Source of the DNA: Planctomycetaceae bacterium
Lineage (GTDB): Bacteria; Planctomycetota; Phycisphaerae; UBA1845; UTPLA1
Length of the DNA: 48,106 nt
Assembly (NCBI GenBank): GCA_011525745.1
Contig: WYBU01000055.1
Location: 1-48,106, forward strand
Direction of reading: 5' to 3'
In this document: piece after piece, positions 22,984-31,093 of the stretch
Numbering within the stretch: position 1 is the first letter of the stretch
How the letters are laid out: each line of letters begins with the position of its first letter
Program-made: the position numbers and the translations under genes
The notes under the pieces: model-generated
Told to the model about the DNA's origin: nothing
The model's database searches: none
The model's input: only the letters and a program-made list of their open reading frames with translations

Positions 22984-25900
22984 TCAGCGATCCAGCCACG
23001 GTATTCGGGATGGATTCGCCCCGGCGGTCGCGCCGGCAGGTTCAATTGATGCGTCCCTGACGTAGACCCCGGTTGCCGCTCCGACGGGACGGTGGTCGGA
23101 GCCGGGGACCAATTCCGATGGCACGTGCATCTCGCGCCATTCGGTCACGGCACGCAGCGATGCTTTGCGGCCGAAGTGCAGAAAGACGGTGGGCGTGATG
23201 CAAAAATCGAGAAATGTGCTCGTAGTCAATCCTCCCAGGACGACCAGGGCCACCGGATAAAGGATTTCCTTGCCGGGCTGACCCGCCGCGAGCACGAGCG
23301 GAATCAGCCCCAGGCACGTCGTTAGCGCCGTCATAAGGACCGGTGCCACGCGTTCCTGACTGCCGCGTATCACCATCTCCCGGCCGAACTCCATTTCTTC
23401 GTACGTCATCAAATGGATGTAGTGGCTGATCATCAGGATGCCGTTGCGACTGGCGATGCCGCACAGGCTTACGAACCCGACCAGGCTGGCCACGCTGAAG
23501 GTCTCGCCTGCGATCCACAAGGCGAATGCACTTCCGATGAATGCGAATGGAATATTGAGCATGACCTGGAGGACCATTTCGACCGAATGGAAATGCGAGT
23601 ACAGCAGCGCGAACATCGCCACGAGCGAAAGCGCCCCCAGCAACAGAATCAGCCGCGTGGCTGATTCCTGCGCCTCAAACTGGCCTCCGATACTCAGGGC
23701 GTATCCCGCCGGCATCTTTTCCGGCGGCAGGTCCATCGCCAACGACGCCTTGATGTCTGCGACCGTGCTTCCCAGATCGCGCCCCTGGACGTTCGCCGAG
23801 ACGACCATCCGTCGCTGCACGTTCTCGCGACTGATCTGGTTCGGTCCGGGAGTCTCGGTAATACCGGCCACATCAGAGAGCAGAACGACCGCCCCGGTGG
23901 GTGAAATCAGCCGAACGTCATTAAGCCGGCGGATGCTGTTGCGAACCGACTCCTCAAGCATCAACACGAGGTCGTATGATTTCAGGCCGTCGAGAACCTG
24001 AGACACGACTTTGCCTTTGAGTGCCGTCTCCAGCGTCCGAACCAATTCTGCCGGCTTGAAACCCACGCGTGATGCCGCCTCGCGGTTGACCCGAATCCGA
24101 ACCTGCGGGACCAGGACCTGCTTTTCCACTTGCAGGTCAACGACTCCGGGGATGCCTTCCATCGCAGCTCGGGCCTGATCCCCGAGATTTCGAAGCGTGT
24201 TCAGGTCCTGCCCCGTGATCTTGAGAACAATCTGCGCTCTCACGCCCGACAGGAGGTGATCAATTCTGTGGCTGATCGGTTGGCCGAGGCCCACGGCGAC
24301 GCCAGGAAGCGTTTCCAAGTTTTCGCGTATCTCGGCGAGTATGACTTGCTTGGGGCGAACGATCGTGGGCGGTGAGCGTCCGTCAGTCGTCTGGTGTTTT
24401 TCTGGTTCGCGCGCCTCCTCGGGTGTCCAGAAATCCACGTCGATTTCCGAGTAGTGAACTCCCTCCGCGTGCTCATCTTGCTCCGCGCGCCCCGTCCGTC
24501 GGCCCGTCGATTTGACTTCAGGGATCGCTAGAATAAGTTCCTCGGCCTTGGCTCCCAGACGGTCCGACTCTGCAAGCGATACCCCGGGGTCGGCGATCAC
24601 ATTGATCGTCGCTGTACCCTCGTTGAACGCGGGAAGAAACTCGCTGCCAAGTCGTGTGACCAGGAAAACGCCCAACGCGAAAAAGCCGAGGGATACGCCG
24701 ATGACGGTCCAGGGACGCGGCAATGTCACGTCGTACAACCAGTGGGCAAACCGCTTACAGGCGCGAAGCACGAGGCCGTCCTTCTCTTCGGCCATGCGCT
24801 TCATGTTGGGTAGAAGGTAGAAGGCCAGTGCCGGCGTCACCGTCAGCGAGACCGCGAGCGATGCAAGGATGCTGATGATATAGGCCACGGCCAAGGGCTG
24901 GAAAAGTCTGCCCTCGATGCCGGACAATGCGAAGAGGGGCAGGAACACCAGGAGAACCACCGCGGTCCCGAAGACAACCGAGTTACGCACCTCGCTGGAT
25001 GCATCGAACACCACTTCCATCACCGGACGAGGGGCTGCGGAGTGGCGGTTTTCCCGCAGTCGGCGAAAGACGTTTTCGACGTCCACGATTGCATCGTCGA
25101 CGAGTTCGCCGATCGCAACCGCGATGCCCCCCAGGGTCATCGTGTTGATCGACTCCCCGAACGCTCTGAAGACCAGTGCTGTGATACAAAGGGAGAGGGG
25201 GATGGCCGTCAGTGTGATAAACGTGGTGCGGACATTCAGGAGGAAGAGAATGAGGATGATTGCCACGAGTATCGATCCGTCGCGCAGCGCCTCTACCACG
25301 TTCTCGATGGCAGCCTGAATGAAGTGCGATTGGCGGAAGAGATCGGTGTTGATCACCAAATCCTTGGGCAGCATCGCCTTCACGGTGTTAAAGGCCTGAT
25401 CGATGCGGCCCGTAAGGTCTCGCGTGTCCGCGCCGGGTTGCTTCTGGATGGCCATGATCACGGCCGGCCGAGCATTCATGGAACCGTCGCCGCGCTTGAT
25501 GGGGGCGCCTCCCTCTCGCACGGTGGCGACATCGCGGATGAGAATCGGTTGGGTGGCGCCTTCGCTGGTCCGTGTGGCGACCAGGGAGGACTCGATGTCG
25601 GCAACCGTAGCAACTCGCCCGAGGTTGCGGACTACAAGCTCCTGGCTGCTCCCGACGATGAAGCCCCCGCCGGAGTTTTCGTTTGTCTTCTCCAGAGCTT
25701 CCTCCAGATCGCTGAGGGTCAAGTCGTAGCGCCGCAGCCTCTCCGGATCGGCAAGAACTTGGAATTGTCGCACCTGGCCGCCCATCACGGTAACTTGCGA
25801 TACGCCGGCGACGGAGAGCAACGATGGCCGGAGGACCCAGTCGGCCAGCGATCGTATCTCCATCGGCGGGAGCGAGTCGCTCCGCAGGCCGACCAACATG

Positions 25901-26316
25901 ATCTCACCCATGATGGAACTGATGGGACCCATGAGGGGGACCGCGCCAGGCGGCAGCTTTTCCGCGACTTGGTTCAATCGTTCCTGAACGACTTGGCGGT
26001 CGTAGCGGATATCGGTTCCCCAGGCGAATTCAACGTAGACGACAGAAAGGCCAAGTCCCGAAACACTTCGCACTCGTTCGACGCCGACGGCTCCGTTGAT
26101 CGCCGTTTCAAGGTGAAACGTCACCTGCGTCTCGACTTCTTCGGGGGCCAGACCTGGCGCTTCAGTCAGGATTGTGACCGTCGGGCGATTGAGATCGGGA
26201 AGAACGTCCGTCGGAAGGCGCGTGGCCGTAAACATGCCGTACGCCGCGACGAGCAGGGCAGCCGCGAGCACCAGCACTCGGTTGTGCAGAGAGAATCGGA
26301 TGATCGCGTTGAGCAT
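22984..26316 (-). CDS. heavy-metal RND efflux pump, second type
   Basis: This 1110-residue inner-membrane pump has the usual two-fold RND layout. The proton-relay acidic motif is GGIAVAIGELVDDAIVDVEN. The N-terminal porter region has a PTVTILTEAPG motif, and the C-terminal permease half includes PFAFIGSAFALWIAGETFS. It differs from CusA at the copper site. The first methionine is lost in GTATINVIAD, the second position is GVHYSEIDV, and the third is His687 in HRIDHLLSG. This argues against Cu(I)/Ag(I) and for another metal such as a divalent ion. The C-terminal tail is longer than usual and hydrophilic. The start overlaps the adaptor stop by one base (TAATG). Confidence 0.92.
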   Translation of the reverse strand: MLNAIIRFSLHNRVLVLAAALLVAAYGMFTATRLPTDVLPDLNRPTVTILTEAPGLAPEEVETQVTFHLETAINGAVGVERVRSVSGLGLSVVYVEFAWGTDIRYDRQVVQERLNQVAEKLPPGAVPLMGPISSIMGEIMLVGLRSDSLPPMEIRSLADWVLRPSLLSVAGVSQVTVMGGQVRQFQVLADPERLRRYDLTLSDLEEALEKTNENSGGGFIVGSSQELVVRNLGRVATVADIESSLVATRTSEGATQPILIRDVATVREGGAPIKRGDGSMNARPAVIMAIQKQPGADTRDLTGRIDQAFNTVKAMLPKDLVINTDLFRQSHFIQAAIENVVEALRDGSILVAIILILFLLNVRTTFITLTAIPLSLCITALVFRAFGESINTMTLGGIAVAIGELVDDAIVDVENVFRRLRENRHSAAPRPVMEVVFDASSEVRNSVVFGTAVVLLVFLPLFALSGIEGRLFQPLAVAYIISILASLAVSLTVTPALAFYLLPNMKRMAEEKDGLVLRACKRFAHWLYDVTLPRPWTVIGVSLGFFALGVFLVTRLGSEFLPAFNEGTATINVIADPGVSLAESDRLGAKAEELILAIPEVKSTGRRTGRAEQDEHAEGVHYSEIDVDFWTPEEAREPEKHQTTDGRSPPTIVRPKQVILAEIRENLETLPGVAVGLGQPISHRIDHLLSGVRAQIVLKITGQDLNTLRNLGDQARAAMEGIPGVVDLQVEKQVLVPQVRIRVNREAASRVGFKPAELVRTLETALKGKVVSQVLDGLKSYDLVLMLEESVRNSIRRLNDVRLISPTGAVVLLSDVAGITETPGPNQISRENVQRRMVVSANVQGRDLGSTVADIKASLAMDLPPEKMPAGYALSIGGQFEAQESATRLILLLGALSLVAMFALLYSHFHSVEMVLQVMLNIPFAFIGSAFALWIAGETFSVASLVGFVSLCGIASRNGILMISHYIHLMTYEEMEFGREMVIRGSQERVAPVLMTALTTCLGLIPLVLAAGQPGKEILYPVALVVLGGLTTSTFLDFCITPTVFLHFGRKASLRAVTEWREMHVPSELVPGSDHRPVGAATGVYVRDASIEPAGATAGANPSRIPWLDR

Positions 26317-27626
26317 TACGGTTTTCTCGGGGCGGCAATGCCTGCGGGAGTGGCCATCGCCAACGCTGTGGGCGCCTTGGGGCGCAATTGCGTGAGCGAA
26401 TAGGCACCCTGCGTGACGACCACGTCGCCCGGGGCAAGCCCTGCCAGGACCTCGACTGCCTGGTCATTCGATAGGCCCGGCGTGATGTCCTGCTTCTTGA
26501 AGAACTCCCCGCTCTTGATGAAAACGAAGTGCATCGGACCATACTGGACCACAGCCGACGCCGGCACGACTACGGCCGTCTTTTCTTCCCGTAGCACAAT
26601 CGTCAAGTCCACAAACATCCCGCTGCGTAAGGTGCCTATTTCGTTCGGCGTTTCGATCAGGACGTGCGCCGTCCGCTTCACTTGGTCCAGGACCGGACTG
26701 ATGAATTTGATCCTGCCCGCGCCAAGGTATTTCGGGTCCGCCGGCGTCCGAACGCGCACGGCATCGGAGCTTCTGCTTACGACCCGCGATATGAGTGATT
26801 CTGGAAGCTCACCCTCGATCTGCATCACCGAATGATCCGCAACCGCCATCAGCGGCTCACCGGCCGTCGCCCATTGACCGGGTTGCGCGGATCGTTCCAC
26901 GACCACACCATCCGCGGGCGCGACCAGACGCAGCAGGTTGACCGGCTGGCTTTCCGACGGCTCCAGCGACTTGGAGTCTGCCTCGGCCCCAACGACATCG
27001 CGGGACCAGCGAAGGGCCTGTTGTTTCAGGACCGCAACCTCCTTGACGGTGACTTCCAAGTCAACGGCCTTTAGGCGAGCCTCACCGCGTGCGCGCAGGG
27101 CGGCGGCCCTCCGCTCGGAAATCACGTTGAGCGGGACCGCACTTTCCCCTGCCGCCTCAACGCGGCGCAATTCCGCCTCGGCAAGAAGGGCGGTCTCATC
27201 TGCGTTCTTCGCCTCGACCCGGAGCTGCTCGATCCGCCCTTCTCCGCGGACGACATCCAGCATCAACTTGGCCAACTCGGGCGAGTCGATCTCCACGAGC
27301 AGTTCGCCTCGGCGGACCGTGTCACCAACCTGCTTGTGGACGGCAATCACCTTGCCGGCGGTTCGGGTCGAGATGGTCCAGTGGCGGTCCGGCACCGCTC
27401 GCACGAATCCAGAAAGCGCCAACGTGTCCTCGACGGGCCCAAAATCGACCTCCGCGGTCTTCAGGCCGATGTGCGCCGCCGTTTCCGGCGATACTTGGCG
27501 GGGGGCATCCAGATCGAAGGCCCCGACCTCCTTGCCGCCGTGCCCCTCGTGTGCCCGCAGAGCCAACGGCCATGCGAAGATCGCCACCACCAGCAAAAAA
27601 CAAGTACTTGGTCGAATAGAGCGCAT
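26316..27626 (-). CDS. RND efflux periplasmic adaptor (HlyD/CzcB type)
   Basis: The start at ATG 27626 has GGGGAGG upstream and gives a signal peptide (MRSIRPSTCFLLVVAIFAW and following). The first mature residues, HEGHGGKE, are His-rich, typical of metal-binding adaptors. The 436-residue product has barrel-sandwich segments (GKVIAVHKQVGDTV, GVVVERSAQPGQWATAGEPL), a helical hairpin between them, and a C-terminal beta-barrel (GMFVDLTIVL, VPASAVVQYG). No heavy-metal-binding CxxC domain is fused; that function is carried by the two downstream paralogs. It is the first gene of the minus-strand efflux operon, and its stop overlaps the pump start. Confidence 0.9.
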   Translation of the reverse strand: MRSIRPSTCFLLVVAIFAWPLALRAHEGHGGKEVGAFDLDAPRQVSPETAAHIGLKTAEVDFGPVEDTLALSGFVRAVPDRHWTISTRTAGKVIAVHKQVGDTVRRGELLVEIDSPELAKLMLDVVRGEGRIEQLRVEAKNADETALLAEAELRRVEAAGESAVPLNVISERRAAALRARGEARLKAVDLEVTVKEVAVLKQQALRWSRDVVGAEADSKSLEPSESQPVNLLRLVAPADGVVVERSAQPGQWATAGEPLMAVADHSVMQIEGELPESLISRVVSRSSDAVRVRTPADPKYLGAGRIKFISPVLDQVKRTAHVLIETPNEIGTLRSGMFVDLTIVLREEKTAVVVPASAVVQYGPMHFVFIKSGEFFKKQDITPGLSNDQAVEVLAGLAPGDVVVTQGAYSLTQLRPKAPTALAMATPAGIAAPRKP

Positions 27627-27754
27627 AAAACCTCCCCTGCATTTTCTGACGGCCAGTCGTCTCGGCGCGCAGGGCGTACGGCCCTTGTGATTGTTGGATG
27701 CACAGCGCGGGCGGTTTCTTCGCGGGGCCAGGACGTTTTTCCAATCCCGATCCT

Positions 27755-27770
27755 GGCGGGGCGCCCCGCC
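27755..27770. repeat. 16-bp perfect GC palindrome in the divergent promoter region
   Basis: GGCGGGGCGCCCCGCC is perfectly self-complementary without a spacer. It lies in the 245-bp region between the adaptor gene and the ECF sigma gene, close to the RcnR-like operator. It may be a cruciform-prone site, a protein site or the stem of a transcript hairpin. Confidence 0.6.
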
Positions 27771-27771
27771 G

Positions 27772-27800
27772 GGGACAGGCAGGCGGTTGAAGCGTATACT
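27772..27800 (+). promoter_or_regulatory. candidate promoter of the ECF sigma gene
   Basis: GGGACA (27772-27777) and TATACT (27795-27800) are separated by 17 bases. The -10 overlaps the RcnR-like operator by four bases, the same arrangement as at the repressor's own promoter. The -35 is a weak match. Confidence 0.45.
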
Positions 27801-27811
27801 ACCCCCCAGTC
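27797..27811 (-). promoter_or_regulatory. RcnR/CsoR type 1 operator
   Basis: On the minus strand the site reads GACTGGGGGGTAGTA, matching the known RcnR-type operator TACT-G6-N-AGTA at all positions but the first. It lies between the divergent efflux operon and the ECF sigma gene, so one repressor could control both directions. The obvious regulator in the window is the CsoR/RcnR-family protein at 17474. Confidence 0.75.
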
Positions 27812-27844
27812 TCGGCTTGCGTCTCCGGACCAAGATCATAAGAA

Positions 27845-27859
27845 GGGGCCCACGGCCCC
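27845..27859 (+). promoter_or_regulatory. GC hairpin before the ECF sigma start codon
   Basis: GGGGCC-CAC-GGCCCC forms an all-GC 6-bp stem 12 bases before the GTG at 27872. It could hide the translation start or affect mRNA stability; the gene has no clear Shine-Dalgarno sequence. Confidence 0.5.
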
Positions 27860-27871
27860 AATGAGAAACGT

Positions 27872-28501
27872 GTGACAGAATCAGAACTGGTCCAGCGATG
27901 TCGGAAAAGGGACCGTGAGGCCCAACGGGCGTTGTACGACCAGACCTCGGGGCAGGTTTATCGGCTGTTGCTCAGGATGACGCGATGTCCCGAAACCGCC
28001 TTCGACCTCGCACAGGACACTTTCGTGCGGGCTTTCTGCCGAATCGGTCAGTTCAACGGGAAATCGACGCTGGCGACTTGGCTGTACCGGATCGCGGTCA
28101 ACGAAGCGCTTCAGTTCCTTCGCCGCAAAGAGCCCCGGGGGCTTCCCGCGGATGTGGAGGCGACCCCGTCGGAAGGGGCTTCCGAGAACGACAGGGTCAT
28201 TGCCGCGATGGATTTAGAGGAGGTTCTCCAGCGCATGGATCCTCTGGATCGGGCCGTCCTTATCCTGAAATACCAAGAGGGGCTCGATTATCGTGCCATT
28301 GCAGCCGTCATGGGATGCCCCATCGGCACGGTCGGTTCGCGGTTGATCCGGGCAAGGCAGCGGGCGCGAGGTTTATTGGCCGCCGGATATGAACCTGGGG
28401 AAGAAAGCCCGGAGGCGATGCATCCAACAGAAGGGGAGTACGGGGCAGGCACGACCACAACGCCAGCGGACTCGGTCCGCATGGAGAGAAGGCGTCCATG
28501 A
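27872..28501 (+). CDS. ECF-family RNA polymerase sigma factor
   Basis: The 209-residue protein has sigma region 2 (RALYDQTSGQVYRLLLRM, FDLAQDTFVRAF, TLATWLYRIAVNEALQFLRR) and region 4 (LDPLDRAVLIL-like segment, then GLDYRAIAAVMGCPIGTVGS with the recognition helix). Both -10 and -35 binding parts are present. A C-terminal tail of about 35 polar residues is extra. Translation starts at GTG 27872. Its stop overlaps the anti-sigma ATG (ATGA at 28498), a standard sigma/anti-sigma coupling. The operator at 27797 suggests that its level is itself metal-controlled. Confidence 0.93.
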   Translation: MTESELVQRCRKRDREAQRALYDQTSGQVYRLLLRMTRCPETAFDLAQDTFVRAFCRIGQFNGKSTLATWLYRIAVNEALQFLRRKEPRGLPADVEATPSEGASENDRVIAAMDLEEVLQRMDPLDRAVLILKYQEGLDYRAIAAVMGCPIGTVGSRLIRARQRARGLLAAGYEPGEESPEAMHPTEGEYGAGTTTTPADSVRMERRRP

Positions 28502-29352
28502 ATTGCGAAGCGACGAGACAGGAGCTGGGCGCGTACTTCGACGGCGAAGTACCACCCCAGGTACGTCGCGAGGTCGAAGACCATCTCGCGGCGTGTCCCG
28601 GCTGCGCACATGAACTGGCGTCGATTCGGGATCTTGCAACGCGGCTCGCCTCGGCCGGCCCAGTCGTTGTGCCTGAGGATCTGTGGAGTGCGATTGAGCG
28701 TCGGTTGGACGGTCCCGTCGAGGTGGCTCCCGCGGGCCCACGTCGTTTCGTCCTTCTTAGACGATACGCGCTTGCCGCCAGCCTGCTCATTGCGGTTGGG
28801 CTTGGGGCATGGGCCTTCTTTTCATTCGGTGACGGGGCTTCGGTCGCAAGAGCTTCTACGGTCGACTTCGGCATGTTGCTCGACGCCCTACCGCATGACC
28901 CCGTCGCAGCATTCGAGAGGTTTCTGTCGCATTATCACGCACGACAAGTCCAACCCGCCGAGGCGAAGCGAGCTTCATCGCAATTGGACTTCGATATTCC
29001 GGAGTCGTTGCCCGGCGGGTTTCACCTGAAGGCGGCCTACACGCTTCGATTCGGAGACGAATCGGGCGCTGCGGCAAAGTACACTCGGAACGGCGAATTC
29101 CTGGGTGCGATCTTCCATCGGCCGGTTCACCGCGAGGATTTCGGCACGCACAAGGACTACGAGTGCGTGATCGGCAAGCATCGCGGCCACGCAGTCGCGG
29201 TCGGAGATTGGAAACTCGTGCATCTGACCGATGCGACGACCTGTCACTGCGTTTTGAGTAGGCTCGATGAACAGGAGGATCTGCCCGCCATCATGAGTGC
29301 CGTCGCTCCTCGGCACGTCGGCGGTGAAGGCGGAGGAGAGGATCATCATTGA
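28498..29352 (+). CDS. membrane-bound ZAS anti-sigma factor with periplasmic domain
   Basis: The 284-residue product has a ZAS domain with C3 and H29-x3-C33-x2-C36 (HLAACPGC), one transmembrane helix at about 91-109, and a periplasmic part of about 170 residues. The latter contains possible metal ligands: HKDYECVIGKHRGH and TTCHCVL, and the C-terminus ends in a Gly/Glu/His tail. Anti-sigmas of this shape bind their ECF sigma at the membrane and release it on a periplasmic signal. Given the neighbourhood, that signal may be metal, sensed directly by the Cys/His region; this is inference. It overlaps the sigma gene by four bases. Confidence 0.88.
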   Translation: MNCEATRQELGAYFDGEVPPQVRREVEDHLAACPGCAHELASIRDLATRLASAGPVVVPEDLWSAIERRLDGPVEVAPAGPRRFVLLRRYALAASLLIAVGLGAWAFFSFGDGASVARASTVDFGMLLDALPHDPVAAFERFLSHYHARQVQPAEAKRASSQLDFDIPESLPGGFHLKAAYTLRFGDESGAAAKYTRNGEFLGAIFHRPVHREDFGTHKDYECVIGKHRGHAVAVGDWKLVHLTDATTCHCVLSRLDEQEDLPAIMSAVAPRHVGGEGGGEDHH

Positions 29353-29474
29353 ATCGTGACATTCTGCGCCGTGAACATGCTCTGCAAATCCGGCGCTGTG
29401 CACCGTCATGCGAGCGAGGTACTCTTAAACTCAGCCCCGTGCGCCGAAACATTCGATGTACGTGCCTTCATGCC

Positions 29475-30296
29475 ATGACCCGAGAATACCTCTCCCGTCA
29501 CTCGACGACGCGCCGAACAAGATCGCTTCGCTTCGTTCTCCTGGCCGCGCTGGTTTGGTCTAACGTTGGCTGCGGACTTCCGGGATATACATCGCTTCTC
29601 GATGGGTTCCTTCTTCCGACGTCGCAACTCGAAGTTCAGATCAAGCGACGCGGCTGCTCGGAATTCAGCAAGTCTGCAGTCCTGACTGCCGTTACGCCAA
29701 ACACCGATCGCTCGTTTCAATGGTATTTTACGGATGGCACCGTTGAGGTCGGTCAATCTGTAGTCCACTCGTTTAATAATCGAGGCGAATACCAGGTTAC
29801 GCTGTTCGCCGGGAGCGAGAGCAGAGTTATCAGAGTTTCCATTCCCGTTCTTGGCGAGCCGGACGACGGCCCGGACCCGTTCGGTGATACGTGTATTCCG
29901 CCCGAGGGTGAGCAGCATATCCCCCAGGGGACCCCTGCAAGCTATCGTTCGAAACCGCCGGCCTCCGGTCCGCATTACTCTGGGGCTGGACTTGCACCGA
30001 TCGCACCGGGATTCTACGAACAACCGGTCCAACCCGAAGTGTGGGTTCACAATCTTGAGCACGGGAACGTCGTTGTTCTGTTTGACTGTCAAGGCGATTG
30101 CCCGTCTGACTTCTTGGACGGTTTGCGTGCGTTCTTCTACTCGCGGCAGGCGAAGCTCGTCGTGACTCGATATCCCGGGCTGCCGGTTCCGATCATGGCG
30201 GTCGGCTGGCAGGTTCAACGTGGATTCAATGTGTTCAATGCCGAAGAGCCTCGGGCTTTCTACGACCGTCGCGTCGGCGAAGCGCCAGAAGGATAG
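29475..30296 (+). CDS. DUF3105-like lipoprotein with PKD-like segment
   Basis: ATG 29475 gives a 273-residue product with a lipoprotein signal (NVGC, C33). The frame is open upstream to 29349, but that stretch has no signal sequence. Residues about 50-125 look like a PKD/Ig-type beta-sandwich (QWYFTDGTVEVGQSVVHSF). The C-terminal domain carries the DUF3105 hallmarks: PPASGPHY, then YEQPVQPEVWVHNLEHGNV. DUF3105 proteins are secreted and of unknown function; their conserved His residues suggest metal binding. It lies after the anti-sigma gene, perhaps as part of the same regulon. Confidence 0.8.
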   Translation: MTREYLSRHSTTRRTRSLRFVLLAALVWSNVGCGLPGYTSLLDGFLLPTSQLEVQIKRRGCSEFSKSAVLTAVTPNTDRSFQWYFTDGTVEVGQSVVHSFNNRGEYQVTLFAGSESRVIRVSIPVLGEPDDGPDPFGDTCIPPEGEQHIPQGTPASYRSKPPASGPHYSGAGLAPIAPGFYEQPVQPEVWVHNLEHGNVVVLFDCQGDCPSDFLDGLRAFFYSRQAKLVVTRYPGLPVPIMAVGWQVQRGFNVFNAEEPRAFYDRRVGEAPEG

Positions 30297-30335
30297 GCGG
30301 GACGTGATCAGGAATCGAACATTGGAGGACAGACG

Positions 30336-30479
30336 ATGTTTGGTGACATGTTCATGGGAATGATGGGCGGCATGATGGCTGTACTTACGTCGGGCATGAT
30401 GGGCATGGGTACGCTCCTAATGATGCTCATGGGTCCGATGTTGGATTTCATGGGTCGGATGTTTCGTCTGACGCAGTAG
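30336..30479 (+). CDS. 47-residue methionine-rich small protein
   Basis: ATG 30336 has TTGGAGGAC 6 bases upstream. The 47-residue product (stop TAG at 30477-30479) contains 16 methionines, for example in MFGDMFMGMMGGMM at its start and TLLMMLMGPM later. It has no Cys or His and is hydrophobic enough to insert into a membrane. Clustered methionines in a membrane or periplasmic context bind Cu(I) or Ag(I). It is 39 bases after the DUF3105-like gene. The strong ribosome-binding site and biased composition support coding. A - strand reading frame overlaps its last 63 bases. Confidence 0.75.
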   Translation: MFGDMFMGMMGGMMAVLTSGMMGMGTLLMMLMGPMLDFMGRMFRLTQ

Positions 30480-30773
30480 GCATGAAGGTGTGAAGGCCCG
30501 CCGCCGCGATGACCAATCCCGATGCGCGAGGGCCTCGGATATCGCCGTCGGATCGACGATCATCGCCGGGCCACGGCCACGCCAGCGGCGGAGCCGTTCC
30601 AATGTCGGTCTGAGAATCAGGTCTAGGTGCCTTGTCGTGAGGCCCGCGGGCCCGTTGGCGACCCGCAATTCCGGCGGCAGGTCCGCCTGGAGCACGACGT
30701 ACAGCGGATTGCCCGCCACATCGGGGGCGACGGCGCGGCACAGCGCTTCGGCGTGGGCGGCGAGGCGCTTCAT
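30417..30773 (-). CDS. hypothetical protein, probably 3'-truncated
   Basis: The 118-residue frame starts at ATG 30773, overlapping the stop of the upstream gene (ATGA), a strong sign of a real pair. The first 95 residues are protein-like (AGNPLYVVLQADLPPELRVA, then TRHLDLILRPTLERLRRW and AMIVDPTAISEALAHRD). The last 20 or so residues are Thr/His-rich and are simply the antisense of the Met-rich gene, so the true C-terminus has probably been lost at a junction near 30480. I do not recognise the family. No signal or membrane segment. Confidence 0.6.
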   Translation of the reverse strand: MKRLAAHAEALCRAVAPDVAGNPLYVVLQADLPPELRVANGPAGLTTRHLDLILRPTLERLRRWRGRGPAMIVDPTAISEALAHRDWSSRRRAFTPSCLLRQTKHPTHEIQHRTHEHH

Positions 30774-31039
30774 CGTTCGCCCTCCGCGCCAGCCACCGCC
30801 CGAGCCTCGTATTCGCCGTTGGTTACGCCCTGCGGCCCCCAAACGAATGGGAAGGCCAGCGGGACGCCGTCGACCACGTCCGCGTTTTCGGCCGAATCTT
30901 CCACGTTTCCCGGTCGTGGTTTACTATCAACGCCTGTCGCCCCGAGTTTCGTCGAATCCGACGAGTTGGCCGTGTGAAAGTGTGCTTTCCTCTTGTCGGT
31001 GCTGGAGTTAGGATTCGAGTTCGTCGAGGCGCGTTTCAA
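30770..31039 (-). CDS. hypothetical protein coupled to the next gene
   Basis: This 89-residue frame begins with a Ser/Asn/Lys-rich polar stretch and ends with a more structured part (DGVPLAFPFVWGPQGVTNGEYEAR, given here as two overlapping pieces, DGVPLAFPFVWG and PQGVTNGEYEAR). Its stop overlaps the start of the following gene by an ATGA motif. I know of no family. Accessory genes carried in coupled pairs like this are common on mobile DNA; neither gene has a recognisable partner nearby. Confidence 0.55.
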   Translation of the reverse strand: MKRASTNSNPNSSTDKRKAHFHTANSSDSTKLGATGVDSKPRPGNVEDSAENADVVDGVPLAFPFVWGPQGVTNGEYEARAVAGAEGER

Positions 31040-31093
31040 TACGAGCGGAGAGGCGACTGGACTTAAAAACGATCGTGTCGGCGGACGTAACCA

